Shown: positions 1 through 10,040 of the stretch, piece after piece
Layout of the letters: each line of letters opens with the position of its first letter
Numbering within the stretch: position 1 is the first letter of the stretch
Assembly: GCF_020379485.1 (NCBI RefSeq)
Contig: NC_063439.1
Coordinates: 9,216,466-9,280,465, forward strand
DNA length: 64,000 nt
Direction of reading: 5' to 3'
Source of the DNA: Brassica napus
Lineage: Eukaryota; Streptophyta; Magnoliopsida; Brassicales; Brassicaceae
Made by a program: the position numbers and the translations under genes
Notes under the pieces: generated by a model
Told to the model about the DNA's origin: nothing
The model's input: the letters and a program-made list of their open reading frames with translations, nothing else
Database searches by the model: none

Positions 1-721
1 AACCAGTAGCCCCCACAGGGAGATCCTGCAACAAAAGAACATAAACATATGTGTCAGAACAACATAAAGATGTGTAAGTACACAAAAGAACACTCGTTTC
101 ACTCACAAGTTTGTCTTCACGGACATTAGAATCCGTGACCTCAGCCTTAAAACAGTAGTCCCACGAGTAAGAAAACCTTGCCCCTATTCCTGCTGAAACA
201 CAAGAAACAAACAACAACTTCAAAAAACCTCATAAGTAACCTATGCTAGTACGGTGACTTTGAATCACACTAACTATTGTTCTGGTGGTCATGGGCTTCT
301 TCCATTGAGTTGGGATATGTGTACTGGATGTCACAGCAGCTCGGACCAAAAGGAGTGACGTGAAAGACCATGGAACCTTTGAGTTTGAAGATGACAATGT
401 CTCCTATTCGAAGGTCATGTGCCTCAGCGAACTCCTTCCAACCTCGGGTGAGTCGCCTCTCTTCTTGTATCACTTGCCATGTTTGATCCATAGAGTCGGA
501 TGTTAGTGTCCATGTGTTCCCATTCGTCTTCCCTTGGATGTGCTTGGAGAAAAATACAATGGGTATTGTCTGCAATCAAGATTTGAGGTAAGTTACACAA
601 ACAAGGAAGAAATCAGGTTCTTGCAATCAAGAAAAGGCAATACAGAGAGTGTGTTTAACAAGTAAGTCTGGAATCCAGGAAGCAAAGGTTGGAAGAAATG
701 AGGTTCTTGCGGTTGCACCAT
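1..721 (-). CDS. REM-type B3 domain protein, 5' part of gene (continues past left edge)
   Basis: Plant B3 proteins of the REM family are nuclear DNA-binding proteins, often with several B3 domains. Reading the minus strand, exon 1 starts at ATG 721-719 and encodes [18 protein letters not shown], a typical REM N-terminus. Exon 2 (569-275) holds most of one B3 domain: FFSKHIQGK, then [20 protein letters not shown] and [15 protein letters not shown]. Exon 3 (about 200-107) encodes [16 protein letters not shown], the start of the linker to a second domain, and ends at a GTGAGT donor. Exon 4 (25-1) follows a TTGCAG acceptor and reads DLPVGATG, in frame with exon 3. The exon 2 donor at 274 leaves one base that suits the exon 3 acceptor. 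The exon 1 donor is uncertain: GT at 659 breaks the frame, while GT at 643 keeps it but adds about six residues compared with the family pattern. Family membership is clear; the exact REM member is not. Confidence 0.87.
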
Positions 722-1737
722 CTGCAAACAAGAAACAAAAATTAGACAAATCAACTAAGTTAGACAAATCACGGACCAAATCAAGAAACAAAAGCTAGAC
801 AAAGTTAGACGCATGTCAAGGAACTTGCTAAAATCACAGACCAAATCTATATCATTCTATATCATTTTCAGTTTTATTTAACCATTTGCTATAACCGAAA
901 ACTAGCAAATGAACTCAATCAAGCATCATGAACTCCATCGACTGAGCTAGCATAAAATTCTCAATCAAGCATCATGCACTCGATATAACCAAAACTAGCG
1001 TCATGAACTCGATCAACAGATCTAATTCATGAACTCAATCAATCAAATACGCTAAGCAAAGCCGTCACTCGATCGATGGACCGAATCTAAAAACCCTAAG
1101 CAACTTAATTAACCATTTGGTGGTGTCGCCATCTAAAAAACCCTAAGCAACACTAAACAAAGCCGACGTTTTCTCCAACCCTAAAGAAATGAACCGACGT
1201 TTTGTAGTTTCTTCATAAAAATGGTAAACTCGATCGATGGAGAAACAGAACCGACGAGGAAGACATACCTTCGGTTGTGTCGCTATCGGTGGGATTGGCC
1301 GTCGCTGGTCTCCTCTTCGGTGGGATTGGCCGTCGCTGGTGGTCTCCCTCGGTTGTGTCGCCGAAGTGTCAAGAGAGGGAAGGGCTTCCCGAAAATGGGA
1401 GGGAATCGGGTTTGGTTTGGAGATTTAAGAAAGTGAATTGGTACCATTCAGTTTTTGGACGGTTAGGTTTTAATTTCGGGTCGAAATTAGGGATTGGTTC
1501 GTGGTTCAACTCAATTCGGTTATTACTTCGGTTAAGGTAGGTACAACCGGTAAATACTTCAAATGTTCTAGGGTTAAATGTAATTTCCGGTTTTTTATTT
1601 AACTTACCATTTTTGTTTTGTTTTCATGTCTTATGGAGATTAGAGATATAGCTGGGTGGGTATAGGAGATGATGTCCCGGCTTCTCTTCGCAAGTCATCT
1701 TGACTCTCCCTTACAGATTCCGAATCAGCATCCATGG
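722..1737. promoter_or_regulatory. Divergent spacer between REM gene and ALBA-type remnant, with telo-box motifs
   Basis: About 1 kb separates the two divergent starts. It contains AAACCCTAA at 1091-1099 and again at 1138-1146, and AACCCTAAA at 1177-1185. These match the plant telo-box, an element common in promoters of housekeeping and translation-related genes. The stretch 905-1040 has diffuse imperfect repeats of a CTCAATCAAGCATCATG type. Open frames around 1221-1540 show no family resemblance and are not called as genes. That the telo-boxes serve the plus-strand gene is inference. Confidence 0.45.
1286..1340. repeat. 31-bp-offset direct repeat
   Basis: A 24-base segment beginning TCGGTGGGATTGGCCGTC occurs at 1286-1309 and again at 1317-1340. 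It is flanked on both sides by TCGGTTGTGTCGC (from 1271 and from 1349). It looks like a local tandem duplication in a GC-richer leader-like stretch. Confidence 0.8.
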
Positions 1738-3018
1738 ATGGAAGAGATAACAGACGGAGTGAACAAGATGAACTTGGCCATTGATTCCCAGAAGAAGAAC
1801 CGGATTCAAGTTTCCAACACCAAGAAACCATTGTTCTTCTACGTCAACCTCGCCAAGGTACACACTTTCCTATTTATTTCTGGAATCAACGATCGAGGAG
1901 ATCATTGTCTGAATCCATCAAAAGGTTCAATCTTTCTGGAAATTTCTATACTTTAGCTGTCTTGTGAGAATCACAAAGGTGTAAGCTTTGATTGGTGTGT
2001 TGATTACTTATGTTATAGGATCTGTAAACGGCTATTTTCAGTGATTGTGTAACTGGGTTTTGTTTTTGACTTTTGTACAAGTCGGTGGAACCAGATGGTG
2101 AATCATATCGGATTACCTGGAAGCAAAACGTTTGCAGAACAAGTTGAGATTTTGTCTCAAAGGTATTGCCCTGACATAGCTGAAGACAGAAGATTTTGAC
2201 AGCAGACCTTTTGTTCCTGAAGATTAATCAATTCTAGTAAGAGAGTTTCTTGTTCCTTTTTTGTGTTCTACGTTAAGGTCAACTTATGTTTTGTGAGCTT
2301 GAAAAACTATGTTAAGGTTTTTGATCGTGTTCATCTTTTTTTTTTTTCTTTGTGCATTAATGTTTATCAATCATAAGAATATCTAGTGGATATATCCATA
2401 AATTATTTGTGTTCTAGATATGTCACAAGAGTCCAGCATTGATGTTGCAGTAAAATGATATATGAGTTTCGTTACTTGTACTTTGCTTGGCTTGGAATAC
2501 AGCTAATCGTCTTCTATTACAAGGCATCTTCTAGTTCAAATTCTATCTATTGGTTACAGGTCCTGAGGTTTGAGTAACCTTTGAATCTTGCTGATCGTTG
2601 AAAAAGAGAAGTGGGATAAAGATCTTTAAAAACAGATTGGGTTTCTGCTTTCGTCCATAAACAAACAATAAACCAAGCAAAGAAATTGTATTATTGATAA
2701 GATAAGTGAATAGTATAAATCACTAAACAGATGAACTTTTCGTGAGATATCAAAATTTGATTCTTTGTTTTTTTGGTCTTGCAGATTGAAATTACGCTTG
2801 GGAAGTCAGAGAAGTTTGATGAGCTAATGGCTGCAGCCAATGAAGAAAAGGAAGAGCAGCAGAAGCTCAGGTCCAGAGCTGAACATAGCTTACTCCTTAT
2901 CTCTGATGCCTTTGTGTTTATTCATACTCAAACTCAAGTACTGTCTCCTCCCCTTTTCTCATCTCACTCACACACTCTCTCTCGTTGCAGAACCTTCTCC
3001 TTCCATCTCTCTTGTTAG
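1738..3018 (+). pseudogene. ALBA-domain protein gene lacking its central exon(s)
   Basis: Plant ALBA proteins are small DNA/RNA-binding proteins of the nucleus and cytoplasm. The first exon (1738-1857, 40 codons) begins MEEITDGVNKMNLAIDSQKK and ends KKPLFFYVNLAK, followed by a GT donor at 1858. It is nearly identical to the conserved N-terminus of the short plant ALBA proteins. A TTGCAG acceptor at 2779-2784 opens an exon reading IEITLGKSEKFDELMAAANE, the conserved ALBA C-terminal part, then diverging without the usual early stop until 3018. The roughly 55-60 residues normally between these blocks (the central strands and helix of the fold) are not visible in any frame of 1858-2784. Splicing 1857 to 2785 keeps frame but would give a protein without the core fold. 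An in-frame ATG at 1669 lies upstream, but the family start is 1738. Pseudogene is the likeliest call; a heavily rearranged working gene cannot be excluded. Confidence 0.75.
1858..2784 (+). other. Intron-like stretch inside the ALBA remnant
   Basis: This 927-bp stretch has good GT and AG ends but lacks the expected ALBA core exon(s). A short open frame at 2095-2199 reads MVNHIGLPGSKTFAEQVE and ends ...EDRRF stop. It has a coding-like composition but I do not recognise it. It may be a fragment of an unrelated exon or chance. Confidence 0.4.
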
Positions 3019-5010
3019 TTGATTTCATTACTTGGTTCTTTATAATAAGTCCTTTTAAGTGACAGTTCTCAAATTTCTCACTCTTGCTTCTTCATTGCCA
3101 TAGATTCAATCATGCATCTGTTTACTCCTCTTCACTTGTTTTGGATAAGCTCTAGATTTTCATCTTATAGAAACTTCTACCTCTATGATCATTTTAATAA
3201 TATTTTTTTTTTCTAAAAACCCTTAAATAAGAGACTTGCAATGGAAGATATAAAAATTGAAAGTTCTTAATTAAGTCTTTTAACCAAATTTACTATTTAA
3301 ATAATATTAAAAATTAATTAAGAGATCTTTAAAGGATCTCTAGGATAATGATGCTCTTAATCTCGTCCTCTCCACAAGTAATTTGTCACTCGTAAATTTT
3401 CCATTAATGGGTTTGACTAGGTTCTCTAATAATTAGATGGTGATTATTTGAAACTCTATTTTGTATAATATTTTATGTGATCTTTTCTAGAAGATTAATT
3501 AGCAGACTATTTAGTGGGATTTGTTGAGTAATGAAAGATAAGTTTCTGAATTTTAATATTGAGAATTTTCGTGGGTTGTGATCTAAAAGAGATTCACGCA
3601 ACTCTTTTCTAGTAGACGATAGTAGCAAGACTAATCAAGTCTTGCGAGCTGAGTTACGCACACTTACTCTGAAATGGACCCACAATCAAACTTTTCCCAT
3701 TACTATACTCACCAACATGGCGTAGATATCACTTGTGTGGATATGTAATAATAAACACATCATGGATTTGGTTTTACAATATAATTGGGGTTTAGGCTGA
3801 GTCGGAGATGCTAACTCCAAGAAAGCTCGGGAAAATGTAGAACTAGCTGCAGGGCGATCTTCTAAATCAAATGCCTGCAAAGGAGGTCATATGATATCTA
3901 AGTCGAACCTCTTAAGTCAAATTGCTAAAGCAAATTAGCTCTTGTGAAGACTAGTCAAAACTAACTTTTGCACCATTTTATTAATAGCAGATAAAGTCTA
4001 TTTCTTGTATTAATGACCAAAATGGTTCTCATTTTCCACAAGAAAATGGACTGGAAGCATTGAATCTTGTGAAGCTCATGGTTTTTTTTGTGAACCTCTC
4101 ATGTTGCTTCTATAGAATCCCCAGAGTGGGCTAAGCAGTATTAGTGGGGCCTGTATTTAACCCTTATGGCCTTCCATGATGGAACTTTAAGATCATAGAC
4201 GAGTTTTCTTCAGTCAAAACAAACATCTCCTTTTCATGTTGAAATGCATTTTGACCTTATACAACTTTCTTTCACTGTACCCGTCTATGTATTAGTAGTT
4301 TTAAAAAGTTGATGTCGAATAAGATTTGAGGAGCATGAAGCAGATGCATGGTGGTTGGACAATCCGAATATAAGGTGTAAGAGAAATTAAACGTGCGGCA
4401 ATTTTCATAAGAAATCATGCCGGTACGTCACCTACTGTAAACCAGATAGGTAGCGGATCCAAACACAGACATTTCATTTTAACCCGCATGTTGTAGCTGG
4501 TCGATATTTCACCCTGTCACTACTTTGCACGCAATAGCTTCATTTTTCTATTATATAATGTTATTCTTCTTCTTCTTCTTTTTTGCAACAAGTCAATTAC
4601 ACAAGTGAAAGTACTTGCTTTTACTCCACTGATTGTTTTTGAAATAAAAAATAAGCAATCTAGATTTGGTATACAAACAAACCCAAAATTCATAACGTTT
4701 AATGTACAAACAGTAACAATAATAAATGCCTCCAATTAGATTATAGTCGATGAGCACAAGTAGCTAAGGAGGAACAAGAGTCACTAAAGATAGTATTTAA
4801 AACTATGAAAATGCCCACCGAACACGCATACATATATCATCAAATTGCCAATTTGTTTCTAACAGATGACGTCAACATGACGACATGCAGAAGTATAACC
4901 CCTCTAATTCTATGAGAGTGTTTCCTAAAAATGATGAAAAACGTATAACACATCATGTGTCCCTCTATAATACTTGTAAAACTAAGTTCAACTTGAAATA
5001 AAATCCCAAT
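3019..5010. other. Intergenic region without a recognised gene
   Basis: About 2 kb of AT-rich sequence with no frame that looks like a known protein. Small landmarks are a perfect hairpin at 3625-3645 (8-bp stem GCAAGACT/AGTCTTGC, 5-base loop), a TTC microsatellite near 4566-4580, and a palindromic TGACGTCA at 4867-4874. Confidence 0.6.
4867..4874. promoter_or_regulatory. TGACGTCA palindrome (candidate bZIP/TGA site)
   Basis: A full palindromic TGACGTCA lies 137 bp beyond the stop of the VQ gene. Plant TGA-class bZIP factors bind such ACGT palindromes. Here it is downstream of a gene, so function is unsupported; chance occurrence is possible. Confidence 0.25.
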
Positions 5011-5703
5011 CTAACAATCAAAAAAATTTGTGAAAAGGTCCATGGAAGAAGGAGACGGGATCGTTGGAGTGGCTTGTAGGATTGAGCTAAAGTCATTGAA
5101 GAACGACGAAAAACCTTGAGGATCAGATCCTCCAACCGTAGAAAAGAAATCTGGCGATATCTGCGGTAGAGAAGCGGGCCCTGGAGACAAGATTCCAGCA
5201 CGTTCGGTAGCTCGGTTTTGATGATGGTCATGTTGGTAATATTGATTCGTGCTCTCTATGCCACCCACAAACCCTAGTTCATTTGAAACATTAGCTTTCT
5301 CCATCGCAGCATACCTAGCCGCCGGAGATATCGAACCACGGGATGCATCGAACACTGCTGACGTGTCTCTTGATGCAGATGTGTAGTCTAGTGCTAAGGG
5401 GTATGGAGAAGAGGAGGATGGAATTGTGGGGGTAGAGGTTTTGCCTGTGAGACGTTGAACCAATGTCATGAAGTTATTAGGATGTGTATGTATAATCTTG
5501 GGAGATACAGTGTATATTATCACTGGACCGCGTGGAGGCAATAGTTGTGATGGTTCTTGCTCGTGTAGCTGCGGTGGTTGTGATTGTAGTGGTTGTGGCG
5601 CTAGTGGTGGCTTCTTGATGATCTTGTGAGAGTCTTTACGGATTTTCAATGGAGTTGGTCTTGGTCCCAAGATTTCTTTTGATCTTGGAGATTTATTATC
5701 CAT
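5011..5703 (-). CDS. VQ-motif protein of the MKS1-like class
   Basis: VQ proteins are plant-specific nuclear cofactors that bind WRKY transcription factors, and several are MAP-kinase substrates. This 230-residue frame has no intron, as is usual for the family. Order of parts: GPRPTPLKIRKDSHKI (13-28), a basic motif seen in MKS1-type VQ proteins; a proline/glutamine-rich linker (34-57); PVIIYTVSPKIIHTHP (60-75); and the VQ motif FMTLVQRLTG (78-87), matching FxxxVQxLTG with V82-Q83. The C-terminal half has many Ser-Pro and Thr-Pro pairs, which are possible MAP-kinase sites, and ends in the hydrophobic-acidic SSMDLFTNFFDC. The start at 5703 is the first Met before the conserved basic block. From memory it most resembles the Arabidopsis chromosome 1 VQ protein AT1G21326; that assignment is tentative. 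The gene looks intact. Confidence 0.92.
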   Translation of the reverse strand: MDNKSPRSKEILGPRPTPLKIRKDSHKIIKKPPLAPQPLQSQPPQLHEQEPSQLLPPRGPVIIYTVSPKIIHTHPNNFMTLVQRLTGKTSTPTIPSSSSPYPLALDYTSASRDTSAVFDASRGSISPAARYAAMEKANVSNELGFVGGIESTNQYYQHDHHQNRATERAGILSPGPASLPQISPDFFSTVGGSDPQGFSSFFNDFSSILQATPTIPSPSSMDLFTNFFDC

Positions 5704-5846
5704 AGAGTCTACTTTATGAGAAGAGTATATATAAAAAAAATATAGAGAGGTATATGCGTATATATGTGAGTGTGGTGATGTTTTTAGTAAAGAAGAACAA
5801 TGAGTATGTGATGATTAAGGGAAAAGGGAAGGTACATGAATGCTTG

Positions 5847-5855
5847 TATATATAT
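5847..5855 (-). promoter_or_regulatory. Candidate TATA box of the VQ gene
   Basis: TATATATAT lies about 145 bp upstream of the VQ start codon. Transcription from about 30 bp downstream would give a pyrimidine-rich leader of roughly 110 bases, which is ordinary for plants. A second TATATATA run near 5725-5735 is too close to the ATG to be preferred. Confidence 0.5.
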
Positions 5856-5890
5856 GATGTCATATGTGTATGAAAGAGGGAGAAGAGAAA

Positions 5891-5896
5891 AGTCAA
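5891..5896 (-). promoter_or_regulatory. W-box (TTGACT) upstream of the VQ gene
   Basis: TTGACT on the minus strand lies about 36 bp upstream of the candidate TATA box. A second copy is at 6428-6433. WRKY factors bind TTGAC[C/T]. VQ genes are often WRKY-regulated, so feedback is plausible but inferred. Confidence 0.4.
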
Positions 5897-6221
5897 ATGA
5901 GGAAAAGCAAAAGTTTCCTACTTAAAATGTGGTAAAATTTGGCTACTTGGTTGTTTTGTATTGATTAGTATATTTTAATGTTCTTTCATGTCTATTTCTT
6001 ACCAAGATGTGGGTTTGGTTTACCCATAGATAAAAAAAGTTTTCCAGTCGTTAGAAAAGACTTGATTTTTATTTTACGACCTCCAGAACTAGTTGTTACT
6101 CTTAATACACGTTTATAATTAGCTAAACTGAAAATAAACCTGCTAGCTAGCTGATGCTAACGTTGTTATTTTTGTTTTATTTTTATATTATGATTTAAAC
6201 TAAGTAAATACAAGAGCTGAC

Positions 6222-6339
6222 GGATTTAGATGGTTGGCAATCGGAAACCATGTGCGGATTACGGGCCTTTGGGCAAACGGAAACCACGTGCGGATTACGG
6301 GTCACCTTTGAACCTCCTGTTAAAAAAAAAAAAAAAAAA
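6222..6339 (+). mobile_element. Short retroposed insert with poly(A) and target-site duplication
   Basis: About 100 bp of unique sequence ends in 18 A residues (6322-6339). It is flanked by identical copies of AAATACAAGAGCTGAC at 6206-6221 and 6337-6352; the first three bases of the right copy overlap the poly(A). This is the signature of LINE-machinery retroposition. The body contains an internal repeat: CGGAAACCA[T/C]GTGCGGATTA occurs twice (from about 6241 and 6279). I see no convincing tRNA A/B boxes, so it may be a processed small transcript or an unfamiliar SINE. It sits roughly 370 bp upstream of the VQ TATA box. Confidence 0.8.
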
Positions 6340-6352
6340 TACAAGAGCTGAC

Positions 6353-7282
6353 TTGTGTGTTTCTTTTGTTTGCAACCTAATGAACAAAAATAAGGGTTTG
6401 AATACGTCTAATCTTAACTCATGAGAAAGTCAAGCAAAGAAGAGGTCATGAGTACCACAGTCAGACAGTTTGTTGCTGACTTGGCATGATTTTGCAGCTC
6501 CTCACACGGTTCTGCTCATCCAGACATGAACAAGTTTCGGTGGACCATATAACCAACACAATTTTTTCCCTTTGTCAAACTCTATTTATACAATAAAAGT
6601 ATTAAATGTGGTCACTAAGAACTTTAGTAATATGCGTTAAAAACTAAACAGTTGTCTACAAGCTTTTTGAAAATTAAAAATGAACTTTGAGATATTGTGG
6701 TTTAATGATTAGGTATGTCCACTTTCATAACTTTCGTCTGTTCAAGTTATAGTCTGTCTCTTTAATTTATACAAACAAGTGTAACCTACCAAATTATGAT
6801 TTGAGTGAGTAATAACTTATGACAAATTAATTACCAGCAAACTTGCTTCATAAGAAACTCATTGAAGATCCACAAACTAAAGGGGTACTTTCTCGTATTT
6901 CGTCCACAAGCCTCCATGCGTGTCAATATAAATAATGAAAACGAGATGTGTATTGGTTTTGACTCATAACCACATGCATGATTAGTAATTATTGATTACT
7001 CTTAGTCTTACGACTGAAAACAAGTTAAATGTTTCGGATTTATTTGAGAGATTGATCATTTGATTGTTCTTTAAGGTTTACGTAGATTTTTAGGGGTTTA
7101 GGTAGTCTTATCCTTCTTCTAGAATCATTATTCATAAGTATATAACACGTGAACCTTTTCTTGCTCCGTGTTTAGATGACAAATGCATATAATCAACTCA
7201 CGTGTTTAATCCTAAAACGCACTAAATTAAACAATTAAATTAAGACTAGATCTTTTAACTGCGCTTAGTAAGATATTATATG
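6353..7282. other. Intergenic region, nothing recognised
   Basis: AT-rich spacer. No coding frame, RNA gene or repeat structure that I can support, apart from the W-box core noted at 6428-6433. Confidence 0.55.
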
Positions 7283-9402
7283 TATTTCTCAATTCTAAAA
7301 AAAATAATGTATAATATTGTATTACATTATTTAAAGAATATAAAATAAGACTACAAAACATAAATATATTTGATTTCTCCTCTAAACGAAACTCTCTCAA
7401 AAAAAAAAAAAAAAAGAAGGTCAAGCTTTTATCTCCGACAGTTTGCTCCGGCGGCTCCACCGTCGGAAGCGTCCGTTTGTTGTTTTATGTATTGCTTCTC
7501 CGCCGGTTCACATATCTAGCCGATATGTTTGTGGCTCTGTTCGATGAAGTCTAGCCGCTCCGTCGATCTGTGTAGATCCGACGAGTCTTGACAGAGGATG
7601 GTGTTACGACGAGGTTGGATTGACTGGATTTGGTGAGAAGTCGGAGTTTAGGGTTGTGTAGAGGGTTAGGTCACAGTTTTCCCCTTCGCCAGATCTACTC
7701 CTCTACAGCAGTGAGGGCGCGTGGCTGAGCGGGGCCGGTCCTCTCTTCAGATCCGGTGGTTTGGTGTCTTACTCCGGGTTCATGGAGGTCCAGTCCGACG
7801 GCGTGTTGGCTCACTTGCTTGGTGTCGAGTTCGTTGAGCCAGCCGTTTTCTCCGGACAAATTTGGGTCTAGAGTCCTCTCCGGTGCGCGACCGTGGCGGT
7901 GAAGGCTTTCGTGTGGATGCCGTAGCTGCTGTGTTGCTCGCGTGCAACAATCGTACTCTGTTTCATGGTGGGTCGTCTATGACATTGCCGTGGACTTTGT
8001 TGCTTGTTGCTCCATCTCTCTCCTCTCAGTTTGTCGCCGCTCTTGATGTCGTCTGCGTCGTTGTGTGGCGTGGTGTTTCTATCTCTCCGGCTCATCAGGT
8101 AATGGTTCGGATCTCCCTCCGTGTTGTTGTGTTGATGAGGCATTGCGGAGCTGCCTCTGGTTCTCAGTTGTGGCACGAGGCGGTTAGTTCAGACCTCCTT
8201 TGGGTCATTGGAGTGATGTCTCTCCGTGGGAGACTCGTGTGAGGATTGGTTTTCCCAGCACCTCTGTGATTCGCTTGGATCGCTTTGGTGGGCCGATCTT
8301 CGGTCCGTTTGTAGGAAGGATGAACGTCATCAGGATGTGGTCCTCACCGCGCCCGGTTTTCTGCTATGGCTCGCAATTATTTCCGAAGACGAGTCTAATA
8401 AGTGTAGATTTTAATTGTTCATTGGCATCCCAGAAGGCGCTCTAAAGGTTTTTTGGGGCGGTTCGATGACTGAAGCTCTAGGGGCTTGGGTCCTCCTCTA
8501 CCGGTGGTTGTGTGAGGCTTGAGTTGCAGCGACTAGGATGGCAAAGCTGCGTGTGGATGGAAGTCAATCATTTGGAGTAGCGCTGCGGGCAAGCCGATTT
8601 CTACCAAAGCGTGGTCTTATGGATTATCAAAGGCTTCCTTCTCATGTGGCAATGCTTCCTGTGTCAAGTTTTGGCTCCTTCCAAGCCATAAAACCTTTTG
8701 TTAATATGGTTATGTCTGTTGTTCAGTTGGGTTTGCTTTTTCTTTCTCTCTTGTGTTGCTTTAGATTTATATTTTCTTTCCGCTACTTGTGTTCTGTGTA
8801 ACTTCTGTCACAAAGAAAATTTGGTATAAAATTTAACATTTACACAAAAAAAAAAACATAAATATATTTTTAAAAAATTTCTTTGTGGAAATCATTATGT
8901 TGTTTGATTGTTGTATTTGATTAACATATTTACATAGATATTTGTGATAGAAGAATAACAATATTTTTATTATCAGTAAATAATATATATTTATTATATA
9001 ATATAAAAAAATAAAATTATTTACTTTTTAAACAAACTTGTCTCATGTTGGGGACTCGATTATAGACATATTTTATTCGAAGGAGACATTTTTACGGTTA
9101 TCAATCTTCTTAACAATCAAGAAACAAATCAGAATATCAAAACAATACATCATACGATCTCTTTGTGGAATAACTACTCTGAAGAAATTGAATTTATGCA
9201 TAAAAAATGACTGGAAATGGATGTGCAAATTTGTTATCTAAGTCAGCTTTACAAAGTACTATTCATAGTTCATATATTATTTATGTCAATCCTATTTTTT
9301 TGTCCATCCTTTCTTAAACATCTTGAAATAATTGATGCTAATTAATAATAAACTTTTGGATGGTAAAAAAAATCAAATTTGTCTAATTATCATTTAATTT
9401 GT
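7283..9402. repeat. Tandem duplication copy A (interrupted by a retroposon)
   Basis: Segments 7283-7371 and 8857-9402 together match 9429-10040 almost base for base. Examples are AATGTATAATATTGTATTAC near the left end and TTTCTTTGTGGAAATCATTA just right of the insertion. Copy A is split by the 1.5-kb element at 7372-8856. Copies A and B are separated by a short TA microsatellite (about 9411-9430). The duplicated segment has no recognisable gene. Confidence 0.85.
7372..8856 (+). mobile_element. Noncoding poly(A) retroposon, Sadhu-like or LINE-derived candidate
   Basis: The element is about 1,485 bp and clearly GC-richer than its surroundings. It ends in ...TTGGTATAAAATTTAACATT then 11 A residues. 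It is flanked by a target-site duplication, AAAACATAAATATATTT at 7355-7371 and 8853-8869 (the leading A residues of the right copy belong to the poly(A)). The paralogous empty site at about 9498-9514 confirms the insertion. Frames inside (longest 7862-8242) show no reverse transcriptase or other domain. A poly(A)-tailed, TSD-flanked, noncoding element fits the Sadhu retroposons of Arabidopsis or a 5'-truncated or non-autonomous LINE. Class is confident; family name is not. Confidence 0.82.
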
Positions 9403-9428
9403 CTAACTGATATATATATATATATATA

Positions 9429-10040
9429 TCTCAATTCTAACAAAATAATGTATAATATTGTATTACATTATTTACAGAATATAAAATAAGACTACATAAC
9501 ATAAATATATTTTTTTAAAATTTTCTTTGTGGAAATCATTATGTTGTTTGATTGTTGTACTTGATTCATATATTTGCATAGATATTTGTGATAGATGAAT
9601 AACTATATTTTTATTATCAGTAAATAATATATATTTATTATATAATATAAGAAAAATAAAATTATTTACTTTTTAAACAAACTTGTCTCATATTGGAGAC
9701 TCGGTTATAAACATATCATATTCGAAGGAGACATTTTTACAGTTATCAATCTTCTTAACAGTCAAGAAACAAATCTGAATATCAAAACAACATCTCATAC
9801 GATCTCTTTGTGGAAAAACTGCTCTGAAGAAATTGAATTTAGGCATAAAAAAAGGACTCGAAATGGATGTACATATGTGTTATCTAAATCAGCTTTACAA
9901 AATCCTATTCATAGTTCATATCATTTATGTCCATCCTATTTTTTTGTCCATCATTTTTTAAACATCTTGAAATAACTGATGCTAATTAATAATAAACTTT
10001 TGGCTGGCGAAAAAAATCAAATTTATCTAATTATCGCTTA
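9429..10040. repeat. Tandem duplication copy B (empty site)
   Basis: About 610 bp homologous to copy A (7283-9402) without the retroposon. It diverges by scattered substitutions and small indels, so the duplication predates the insertion into copy A or was followed by loss-free divergence. No gene is recognised in it. Confidence 0.85.

Noticed and set aside
1221..1540. Three overlapping plus-strand frames upstream of the ALBA remnant
   Set aside because: They arise from the GC-richer tandem duplication at 1286-1340; no family resemblance and mutually overlapping.
3686..4735. Minus-strand frames at 3686-3880 and 4520-4735
   Set aside because: No recognisable domains, no splice or promoter context; chance frames.
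5714..5896. 60-codon minus-strand frame just upstream of the VQ gene as an upstream ORF
   Set aside because: Its start lies upstream of the likely TATA box, so it would not be in the transcript; hydrophobic, low-complexity composition.
7862..8445. Frames of 62-126 codons within the 1.5-kb retroposon
   Set aside because: No reverse transcriptase, endonuclease or zinc-finger motifs; overlapping frames on both strands reflect GC-richer noncoding sequence.
7283..10040. Pair of LTRs of a retrotransposon (two copies of about 610 bp)
   Set aside because: No TG...CA ends, no primer-binding site or polypurine tract, and almost nothing lies between the copies; tandem duplication fits better.
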